Assembly: GCA_016926155.1 (NCBI GenBank)
Contig: JAFGPC010000111.1
Location: 1-37,649 of the forward strand
Source of the DNA: Sedimentisphaerales bacterium
GTDB taxonomy: Bacteria; Planctomycetota; Phycisphaerae; Sedimentisphaerales; Anaerohalosphaeraceae
Reading direction: 5' to 3'
Length of the DNA: 37,649 bases
A program made the translations under genes and the position numbers. Positions 24,019 through 30,366 of this stretch are shown in pieces. The first letter of the stretch is position 1. Each line of letters begins with the position of its first letter. The notes under the pieces are model-generated. The model ran no database searches. It saw only the letters and a list, made by a program, of their open reading frames with translations, and was not told the DNA's origin.

Positions 24019-24313
24019 GGGCTTGCCCCGCTGTTACCGGTTGGCGCATCCTGACAGTTGGACGATCCATACCGTATTCTACCAAGTTCCCGTATCCTTC
24101 GCAAACCATGGTCTTTGTGCGAACTACACGTTGGGATTGATCGTGTGAATCATATGATGTCGGAATATAAGGAGTATAATCGGCTTCGAACGGATCACAG
24201 GCCCAAGGACACAGATCCGACCGACCGAAAGCGCAACAATCGCATGTTGCTTTTCCTGTTCGGTCGGTTCGGACCTGTTTGACTTGTCGTGTTGTGTTCG
24301 TTGGTAAGACCAT
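24011..24313 (-). CDS. Possible small Cys-containing protein
   Basis: This 100-codon frame ends eight bases inside the start of the FHA-like gene, the kind of overlap seen with translational coupling. The sequence has a cluster of cysteines (C-D-C-C, then L-C-P-W-A-C) followed by a Tyr/Pro-rich stretch (D-P-F-E-A-D-Y-T-P-Y-I-P) that looks protein-like. Against it, the only ATG (24313) has no Shine-Dalgarno sequence and the family is unknown to me. Without it, the 339-base gap between two genes of the block is unusually long for this region. If real, the cysteines might bind a metal. Confidence 0.35.
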   Translation of the reverse strand: MVLPTNTTRQVKQVRTDRTGKATCDCCAFGRSDLCPWACDPFEADYTPYIPTSYDSHDQSQRVVRTKTMVCEGYGNLVEYGMDRPTVRMRQPVTAGQAHV

Positions 24314-24357
24314 TGTTATTCATCCGTTTATGGTTGCTTCCTTCCCTATAAGTAGGC

Positions 24358-25188
24358 TTAGTTGACGGCGACCAGGGATTCGGTTTTCTGGATTTCCTTG
24401 CCGCCGGTTTCCTTGGGGGCAAAGTGTTGGTCGATTTCCTGGAGCAATTCGGTTTCCTGGACAGCATCGACGGGTACGCTCTGGACGAAGTGGCTTTCGT
24501 ATGCCAAGACCTTCTCAGCGACATCCAGACGTTTCTTAATCTCACCGATCAGCTTTTCGGTCTGGGCAATCTTGCTGTTATCGAACTGTACACCCGATCC
24601 GATAGTACTGGCCTTGAGCAGACGGTGCTTGGCCTGCAAGGCCTCGATTTTGCTGGCCAGAATCCGCTTTTGCGTCCGAGCCCTGTCCAGCATCTGCATA
24701 GAGGCGGCCAGCGCGTTTTCACGGGTGCTGAGCATTTGTTTTTTGCTGACTAGTACGATCTGGGCCTCTTTGAACCGCTCAAAACGCCAAGCCAGGTCCT
24801 GCTTGAGTTCCTCGCGATTGTAATCCCGGCCGGCAAAGGTATATGTGGCTTTTTGTGTATTCAGGCAGTTGCGAAGGGCCTTGATCCGAAGTTCTTCTTC
24901 GGTAAAGGATTCCTCACTGCGCTCCAGATCGGACTTGAGGGCGGCGATTTCCACTTCTTCCTGGGCAATCAGCCGTATATTCTGGTGAATTTCCGGCATG
25001 ATTTCATCCAGAAGCTGCTGGGCCCTCTTCAGTTCAAATTCGATCGGAACCGAATCCTTGACCGTGGAACGAGTCCAGTTGGCGCAGGATTTGACATAGC
25101 TGATGGCCTCGGTTCCGAAGACCAATCCACCCACAACGGCTACGGCTGCGGTGATGATGACACCTCTTTTGAACCATTTCCACAACAT
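24358..25188 (-). CDS. Membrane-anchored coiled-coil protein
   Basis: This 276-residue protein has a single N-terminal membrane segment (about residues 9-27, after the basic W-K-W-F-K-R) and then long helices with strong heptad character, about 50-110, 130-185 and 205-250. The short break at T-F-A-G-R-D-Y-N-R-E may be a turn between two antiparallel helices. The membrane anchor plus hairpin coiled coils resemble scaffold proteins of the PspA/IM30 kind only in outline, and no family can be named. AAGGAG upstream of the ATG is the best ribosome-binding site in the block. It is the first gene of the minus-strand signalling run and may recruit or space the kinase and its partners at the membrane. 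Confidence 0.75.
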   Translation of the reverse strand: MLWKWFKRGVIITAAVAVVGGLVFGTEAISYVKSCANWTRSTVKDSVPIEFELKRAQQLLDEIMPEIHQNIRLIAQEEVEIAALKSDLERSEESFTEEELRIKALRNCLNTQKATYTFAGRDYNREELKQDLAWRFERFKEAQIVLVSKKQMLSTRENALAASMQMLDRARTQKRILASKIEALQAKHRLLKASTIGSGVQFDNSKIAQTEKLIGEIKKRLDVAEKVLAYESHFVQSVPVDAVQETELLQEIDQHFAPKETGGKEIQKTESLVAVN

Positions 25189-25530
25189 GACAATTCTCCT
25201 TAAAACATTTCTTGGTAATCACTTACGTTCTTTTCAATTGATTTAGAGCTTTGGGCTTTCTCAGCCCTTTCATAGGTGTTGTCACAGGGCATAGCGGCTT
25301 ATTTCAGGATCAGGCAGGGAAATTCAAAGAGATTTTTTAAAATAACTTCAAAATAAGGATAGGGATATACGTTGAATGGGACTGAAAGATGCATGGATTT
25401 AGGAATTATAATAAAAAAATCTCAAGCACGCCTTTTTTGGGTTGAATTGCTCGGCATGGTCCTATAAACTGTTAGCTTCCCACCCGGTATGGAGAGAATC
25501 AGAGGTTTTTAACATTGTGGAGGATCGTGT
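25189..25530. other. Divergent intergenic region
   Basis: This 342-base gap lies between the coiled-coil gene (-) and the propeller gene (+). It contains a small GGGCT/AGCCC hairpin at 25253-25267, an isolated TATAAT at 25407-25412, and a possible + strand promoter at 25442-25468 (TTGAAT, 15-base spacer, TATAAA). I found no convincing promoter for the minus-strand signalling block, although one is expected here. No RNA gene or ORF was recognised. Confidence 0.4.
25442..25468 (+). promoter_or_regulatory. Possible promoter of the propeller gene
   Basis: TTGAAT (25442-25447) and TATAAA (25463-25468) are good hexamers, but the spacer is only 15 bases. The leader would be about 56 bases and contains the strong GTGGAGGA ribosome-binding site before the ATG at 25531. 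Confidence 0.3.
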
Positions 25531-26727
25531 ATGAATTGGTTGAAACAGACAGTGGTATTTCTTTCAATAATGGTTCTGGTCGATTCTGTCTCACTCGGAG
25601 CCAATTGGAAAATTATCCAACTGACCGACAATGAAGTCCATGACCGCGGGCCGAAAGTCTCCCAGGGGCAGGTGGTCTGGTATTCGCATGTCGAAAGTGA
25701 CAACGAGATATTCTGGTATGACGGGTTTCAGATCAGGCAACTGACGGACAATACCTTCGACGATATGCAGCCTAGGATCCATGTGGGAGATCCCAATGTT
25801 ACGATCTGCTGGTATGGTCAGGCTGCCGCCAATCGCACAAATGAAATTTATGCCAGCGATGGGACCAGTGTAGTGCGGCTGACGACCAACGACTGGGATG
25901 ACCGGGAAGCGGTCTGTTCGGCCGATCAGATAGTCTGGAGACAGCAGAACGGCAAACAGGATTGGGAGATTCTTCACTATACTCCGGCGGGGGGAGTGGA
26001 GTCGATTACAAGCGATGATTACCAAGATCAACACCCTTCCGTATATGGCTCCTGGATTGCCTGGGTCAAAAACGGGCAGAAGGCCCGTGAAATCTGGCTG
26101 CATGACGGTCAGGAATCCCGGAGGATTGCTGATAGCGATACCGTATTTGACTCTGGGCCGTCGGTGGGAGATCACCATGTGACGTGGATGCAGTGGATCG
26201 ACGACAACTGGGAAGTCTTTCACTATCAAGGGCAATCCTATCAGCGTTTGACCTTTGGTGATATGGACCACTTTGCTCCGGTGGTTTGTGGTGAACGAAT
26301 CGCATGGCGCATGAACGACGGTAATGATAACGAACTTATGTACCACGATGGGACCTATCTTCATCAGATTACCTTTGATGAGGATTTGACCAGTGATGAG
26401 AGCGTTCGGATGGACGGACAGTGGATTGTATCTCTGCGTAAAGCTGCCGAGAGGACAGATATAGCGCAAATTGTCGTTTATGATACAATGACTCGTCTCG
26501 GCACGGTGCTTGCCTGTCCGTTCGACCAGAACAGCGAACTGGATATTCGCGACGGCGTGATTGTCTGGCAGGCCTTCGACGGCAACGACTACGAGATCAT
26601 GATGGCGGTAGCCTGCGATGAGATGGCCGGCGATGTCAACGGCGACTGTACAGTTAATCTGGAGGATCTGGCCCAACTGGCCGGTGACTGGACAAATTGC
26701 GCCCTGCCGGAACAATATTGCCCGTGA
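25531..26727 (+). CDS. Secreted beta-propeller with C-terminal half dockerin
   Basis: This 398-residue exported protein has a signal peptide (about 1-23). About eight repeats of 40-48 residues follow, each with a W-x-(I/V)-x-x-(L/I)-T-D start, a V-x-W strand near the middle and an E-I-x-x-Y-D-G end, as in TolB/WD40-like propellers. After them, residues about 365-398 form one dockerin-type calcium loop (D-V-N-G-D-C-T-V-N-L-E-D) with a helix containing L-A-x-L-A-x-x-W. Full dockerins have two such loops; this has one. Proteins of this design are common in Planctomycetota and probably bind surface glycans or proteins. No catalytic residues are visible. PIG-L follows after 51 bases with its own promoter. 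Ligand unknown. Confidence 0.8.
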   Translation: MNWLKQTVVFLSIMVLVDSVSLGANWKIIQLTDNEVHDRGPKVSQGQVVWYSHVESDNEIFWYDGFQIRQLTDNTFDDMQPRIHVGDPNVTICWYGQAAANRTNEIYASDGTSVVRLTTNDWDDREAVCSADQIVWRQQNGKQDWEILHYTPAGGVESITSDDYQDQHPSVYGSWIAWVKNGQKAREIWLHDGQESRRIADSDTVFDSGPSVGDHHVTWMQWIDDNWEVFHYQGQSYQRLTFGDMDHFAPVVCGERIAWRMNDGNDNELMYHDGTYLHQITFDEDLTSDESVRMDGQWIVSLRKAAERTDIAQIVVYDTMTRLGTVLACPFDQNSELDIRDGVIVWQAFDGNDYEIMMAVACDEMAGDVNGDCTVNLEDLAQLAGDWTNCALPEQYCP

Positions 26728-26740
26728 CTTCTATATTTCC

Positions 26741-26779
26741 TTGCATAGAAAAGTTTTCGCAGATAGAATTCTGTTCCTA
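26741..26779 (+). promoter_or_regulatory. Leaderless-type promoter of the PIG-L gene
   Basis: TTGCAT (26741-26746) and TAGAAT (26764-26769) have exactly 17 bases between them. The -10 ends nine bases before the ATG at 26779, so the mRNA is expected to start about three bases before the start codon. No Shine-Dalgarno sequence is present. Confidence 0.6.
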
Positions 26780-27537
26780 TGGAACCAAAGATAGCATTAA
26801 GTATCGGTGCACACCCGGATGATGCGGAGTTTTTCTGTGCAGGAACATTGGCTTTGCTGGCAGCGCGAGGCTGGCAGGTCCATATCGCAACCATGACGCC
26901 CGGCGATTGCGGAACGGTGCAATATAGCCGCGAGGAAATCAGTCGGATTCGTAAAAATGAAGCCGTCCGATCCGCCGCGCTCATCGGGGCCCAGTATCAT
27001 TGTCTGGAATGCGACGATATTTTCATCCTGTACGACCGCCCAACACTAATGAAGGTGATTGAACTTGTACGTCAGATACGGCCCAATATTGTGTTTACTT
27101 TGTGCGAAGATGATTACATGGTGGATCACACCACCACCGGGAAACTGGCGATGACAGGCTGTTTCTGCAGCGGAATTGTCAATATCGTAACCAGTGACGC
27201 CAAACCGTTTGAAGCCACCCCGGCATTGTATTATATGGATCCGGTTGAAGCCAAGGACCGTTACGGAAAGCCAATCCGGCCTGGCATGATCGTCGATATC
27301 GGTGAGACTTTTGAAACCAAAATAGAAATGCTGTCCTGTCATGCCAGTCAGCGGGACTGGCTCTTGAAACACCACGGAATCGATGAATACACCAAGGCGA
27401 TGGAACATCTTTCCCTCAAGCGCGGAAAGGAGGCGGGCGTTCGATACGGCGAGGCATTCCGTCAGCATCTGGGGCATGCCTACCCACAGGACAATCGACT
27501 CGCCGCGGAGTTGGGAAATCTGGTTCACATTCTGTAG
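26779..27537 (+). CDS. PIG-L/LmbE family N-acetyl-sugar deacetylase
   Basis: This 252-residue zinc-dependent deacetylase-type protein has the signature A-H-P-D-D at residues 11-15 (His12, Asp14 and Asp15 as metal and catalytic residues) and the third ligand H117 in V-D-H-T-T-T-G. Family members remove acetyl groups from N-acetylglucosamine in small molecules or glycolipids, as in mycothiol, bacillithiol and GPI synthesis. Here the next gene, 11 bases downstream, encodes a NagB-like sugar isomerase, which favours a catabolic or salvage role: deacetylate, then isomerise. No signal peptide is present, so it acts in the cytoplasm. The start has no ribosome-binding site and a close promoter. The substrate is not known. 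Confidence 0.88.
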   Translation: MEPKIALSIGAHPDDAEFFCAGTLALLAARGWQVHIATMTPGDCGTVQYSREEISRIRKNEAVRSAALIGAQYHCLECDDIFILYDRPTLMKVIELVRQIRPNIVFTLCEDDYMVDHTTTGKLAMTGCFCSGIVNIVTSDAKPFEATPALYYMDPVEAKDRYGKPIRPGMIVDIGETFETKIEMLSCHASQRDWLLKHHGIDEYTKAMEHLSLKRGKEAGVRYGEAFRQHLGHAYPQDNRLAAELGNLVHIL

Positions 27538-27548
27538 GAGGACCGAAT

Positions 27549-28478
27549 ATGGCACGCAAACGAAGTATTCTTGCGCCGGATTGGTGGGATTATACTACGC
27601 TTGAAGATGATGTTCTTAATGATGCCGCCTCCCTAAGCCTGGAAGATATGCTCGCCATGAGCCGTGATGGTTTTGAGGTAAAGTTTTATGATACGATGGA
27701 AGATTTCTACCTGGCTGAAGCGCTGGAGTATATCACGGCATGGCGGCAGGCCACGGCGGATAATCCCGTGGGGATCTGTGGGCCCATCGGGCCGACCGAA
27801 CAGCTTCCACTGGTGGCTCGACTGGTCAATGCCCTCGAACTGGATTTGCAGCATGCCCATTTCTGGGGTATGGACGAGTGGTGCATTCGTGGCAAAGAGG
27901 TAGATACGGCTCACCCGTTGTCTTTCGAAAAGGCGGACCGTCAATTGTGTTTTAATCGTATTCATACTCATCTACAAATGCCGGAGGAAAATCTGCATTT
28001 TCCCAAGGCGGATGTAAAGGTCTATGTCGAAAGTTGGCAGGGAGTTCGCTGTGCCGTAATGCAGGGCGGACAGGGGGATATCAAGCACTGGGCGTTCAAT
28101 GATCCGGTAAAACGCGAAGGCGTGTATGCCGATGAACCGCCGGCTCCGGCTGAGTATCGAAAGTTCTCAACACGAGTGGTGGATTTGCATCCCGTGACGG
28201 TCATGCAGAATGCCCGGACCAGCGATGGGGGGGTGGTGACAGGTGTTCCGACCCAGGCGATTACAGTCGGACCGGTGCAAACCTGGCAGGCCGAAAAAGT
28301 TTCGATCTGGCAGGCGGGTACCCATGACAATCCCTTCGGAATGCGGCTGACGACGCTGATGATTGGTAAACGCATTGCGGACACTGCCGTACCCATGTCT
28401 CTGCTGGCCGACCACCCCAACGTGCAATTCAATTTCTACCGCGGTGGGATTGGAACCTGTAGGGTGGAGAGGCACTAG
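27549..28478 (+). CDS. NagB-like glucosamine-6-phosphate isomerase/deaminase family
   Basis: NagB converts glucosamine-6-phosphate to fructose-6-phosphate and ammonia. This 309-residue protein keeps the fold landmarks. A phosphate-loop-like I-C-G-P-I-G-P-T lies near residues 77-84. D109-E110 in G-M-D-E-W matches the base in M-D-E-Y of NagB. H180 in [11 protein letters not shown] aligns with the ring-opening His of D-G-H-I-A-F-N-E-P, although the preceding Asp is shifted by one and the Glu of F-N-E-P is Asp185. It is longer than NagB (about 266). TAGGAGG overlaps the PIG-L stop, so the genes are translationally coupled. The changes mean that substrate or reaction may differ from NagB. The stop codon shares CTAG with the convergent gene. 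Confidence 0.8.
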   Translation: MARKRSILAPDWWDYTTLEDDVLNDAASLSLEDMLAMSRDGFEVKFYDTMEDFYLAEALEYITAWRQATADNPVGICGPIGPTEQLPLVARLVNALELDLQHAHFWGMDEWCIRGKEVDTAHPLSFEKADRQLCFNRIHTHLQMPEENLHFPKADVKVYVESWQGVRCAVMQGGQGDIKHWAFNDPVKREGVYADEPPAPAEYRKFSTRVVDLHPVTVMQNARTSDGGVVTGVPTQAITVGPVQTWQAEKVSIWQAGTHDNPFGMRLTTLMIGKRIADTAVPMSLLADHPNVQFNFYRGGIGTCRVERH

Positions 28479-29362
28479 ATCACGTTTTGATAAGCCAGAA
28501 ATAAAGCGCGATAATATTGCATCAGTCGGATCGGCTCACAGGATTCAGGGATCTCGGCATTGCAGTACCCTTCATACCTGCTTTCTTTCAATAATTGGAA
28601 CAAACGGCGATAGGGATATGTCTCGTGGAAAAGCTGATGCATGTGAACATTTCCGATTCGGCCGCGGACAAGGTTGAAATTGGATTCGAAGCCGGGTTCT
28701 TCGGTATCTGTCGGATCACAGTTGAAATTGACGTACAGGTGGGTACAGTCGGCATAGTCCAGAATCTTGCGGGTGATCTTTAGGCGATTGGTGCCGCGGC
28801 CATGATTAGCTATTCGGATTTGCACGCCGTGATCGGCTCCGAACGTGGCAATTTCACGACAAGTTCGGCCGATCTGTTCCAGGGTCTTTTCGACGGGAAC
28901 GCCTTCTACGGGAATCTGGTTGGGAAAGACCCGGATTCCTTTAACACCGACATCCTGAGCGAGCAGGATATATTCCTTTGTGCCTTCTGTGTTTCGCTTT
29001 AAAACAGCCGGATCGCCATGATGGTAGCTGAATCCGCTGGCGAAACTGATCGCACGAATCGGAGAATCCTCAAACCGTTTTTTTACCTCTCCACGTTGAG
29101 CTTTTGTCAGATTGACTTCCACTTTATGAGCATGTGTGGTTCGCAACTCAACATGTTCAAATTGGGCCTTTGTGCAGTTGGCAATAATGGTTTCAATGTC
29201 CCAGTTACGAGCAAGGTTGTAAGTCATCAGGCCAATCCGTAAAGGTATATGTATCGGATTTTGCGATGGTTTGGCTTGAGTGCCGGTTGGGTTGGGTAAA
29301 ATCACACCGGCCGAGGCAACCATGGAGCTTTTTATAAAAGTTCGTCTGTTTGTGCCGTTCAT
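28475..29362 (-). CDS. Tat-exported sugar isomerase/epimerase-type TIM barrel
   Basis: This 295-residue protein starts with a Tat signal, N-R-R-T-F-I-K-S (5-12), and a hydrophobic run, then the AP-endonuclease-2/xylose-isomerase-like TIM barrel. Metal-binding-type residues appear in order: Glu in H-V-E-L-R-T, His in A-N-H-G-R-G, the N-F-N-C-D-P-T-D strand, His in H-M-H-Q and a late Glu in N-A-E-I-P-E. These proteins isomerise or epimerise sugars, but the exported planctomycete members are mostly uncharacterised. GGAGG lies eight bases before the ATG. It follows the ATPase on the same strand after 44 bases and may be part of that transcript. Its stop overlaps the stop of the convergent NagB-like gene. 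Confidence 0.85.
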   Translation of the reverse strand: MNGTNRRTFIKSSMVASAGVILPNPTGTQAKPSQNPIHIPLRIGLMTYNLARNWDIETIIANCTKAQFEHVELRTTHAHKVEVNLTKAQRGEVKKRFEDSPIRAISFASGFSYHHGDPAVLKRNTEGTKEYILLAQDVGVKGIRVFPNQIPVEGVPVEKTLEQIGRTCREIATFGADHGVQIRIANHGRGTNRLKITRKILDYADCTHLYVNFNCDPTDTEEPGFESNFNLVRGRIGNVHMHQLFHETYPYRRLFQLLKESRYEGYCNAEIPESCEPIRLMQYYRALFLAYQNVI

Positions 29363-29406
29363 CCCTTTGCCTCCGACATCATTTTAACTAAATTTCTTTT
29401 TTAAGG

Positions 29407-29985
29407 TTAGATGCCAGAAGCCATTATATCATATAAGGCTCGCAGGGCATCGCGAATATTCCCCTTGTGTTGAAAAAAGAGATGTTCAAGAAAGATAGAA
29501 TCGAATGGGTGCTGATCAATCGAGCGGAGAAGTTGTTCTGTTATTTCTATAAAACGTTGCGGACTTGGTTGGCATCTGACCCAGGTGGGTAATAAATCCG
29601 GTTTGTGTGAGGTGACAACCAGACCGCGACCGACTTTCATGATACGATTCTTCAAATTCTGCCATGTCCGTCGCGAAAAATGATCGGCTCCGTCGAGGAG
29701 GACTACATCAGCCGGCTGGGATAGAGTGTTTTGAATCTCCGAACGGGATGGACGGACATCCATGCTGACAAAAATATACTGAGTGGATACATGAATCTCG
29801 TGGAGATGAATTTGTAGATCTTCGAGCAGTGTGGTCTTTCCCGAACCACAGGGACCGACAATTGCTCCGTAATATTTCATATCCTCCAGGCGTTGAAGGA
29901 GCTGGTCCCAGGACTGGCTTTCATGCTGATAGCGAATCTGCTTGACCTGACTGACACGAAACGGATTGTCTTTGGCAAGGATCAT
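29407..29985 (-). CDS. Small P-loop ATPase
   Basis: This 192-residue cytoplasmic protein has Walker A G-P-C-G-S-G-K-T (44-51) and Walker B V-V-L-L-D-G-A-D (94-101), a likely sensor region V-V-T-S-H-K-P-D near residue 123, and a helical end with N-I-R-D-A-L-R-A-L-Y-D. The order and spacing are those of a minimal AAA+/STAND-type ATP-binding core, without a DNA-binding or effector domain. It begins 11 bases after the arrestin-like gene, so the two should be made together. A shared role with membrane proteins of the cassette is inferred, such as ATP-driven assembly or signalling. I cannot assign a named family. Confidence 0.75.
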   Translation of the reverse strand: MILAKDNPFRVSQVKQIRYQHESQSWDQLLQRLEDMKYYGAIVGPCGSGKTTLLEDLQIHLHEIHVSTQYIFVSMDVRPSRSEIQNTLSQPADVVLLDGADHFSRRTWQNLKNRIMKVGRGLVVTSHKPDLLPTWVRCQPSPQRFIEITEQLLRSIDQHPFDSIFLEHLFFQHKGNIRDALRALYDIMASGI

Positions 29986-29996
29986 TGGTTTGTGTA

Positions 29997-30362
29997 TCAG
30001 GTTTTGAGAACGATTTCTTTGCCGGTAGGGGAAACCGTGATCTCAATACGCTTGCAGTCTTCACTGGGTTCGATCACAAGTTCTATGGCCCAGAGCAAAG
30101 AGATCAACTTCCCGGAAAAACTGTATGGACCTGTGGGGAGCGTAAATTGAAATTTATGGGTGTCGTACAAAGCCGGCCCATCGAAGGTGATCGTGTCCAC
30201 CAGGCCGATGTCTTCGTCTCCTTTGCCGCGTGTGTACCAGATCAGACGCAATTCAATCTTATCGGGTCTTTCCATGCATTGCCATTTCGTGATTCCCGTA
30301 ATCGTCTCACCGGGCCGGTATTCGACTTTTCCCTGTTCCAGTTCAATATCGAGTGTATTCAT
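29997..30362 (-). CDS. Stand-alone arrestin/Spo0M-like beta-sandwich protein
   Basis: This 121-residue protein is nearly all beta strand. It begins with the pattern seen in arrestin-like N-domains, V-E-Y-R-P-G-E-T-I-T-G followed by a strand and W, and later has F-x-L-P-T-G-P-Y-S-F-S-G-K-L with W-A-I-E-L. Arrestin-like and Spo0M-like proteins are adaptors rather than enzymes. I chose the ATG at 30362, four bases after the stop of the DUF3592 gene and with GCAGGA upstream; a longer frame to 30401 would overlap that gene. The C-terminus of the upstream gene has a related fold, so the pair may be a split two-lobed arrestin. This is inferred from patterns, not from a search. Confidence 0.65.
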   Translation of the reverse strand: MNTLDIELEQGKVEYRPGETITGITKWQCMERPDKIELRLIWYTRGKGDEDIGLVDTITFDGPALYDTHKFQFTLPTGPYSFSGKLISLLWAIELVIEPSEDCKRIEITVSPTGKEIVLKT

Positions 30363-30366
30363 AATT

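Noticed and set aside
24195-24545. 116-codon minus-strand frame across the end of the coiled-coil gene
   Set aside because: It overlaps the coiled-coil gene in another frame over most of its length and has low-complexity composition; the smaller Cys-containing frame is the better candidate in this gap.
25591-26715. 374-codon open frame on the minus strand, opposite the propeller gene
   Set aside because: The + strand frame has a signal peptide, strong ribosome-binding site, regular repeats and a dockerin. The minus frame is a codon-bias shadow with no recognisable features.
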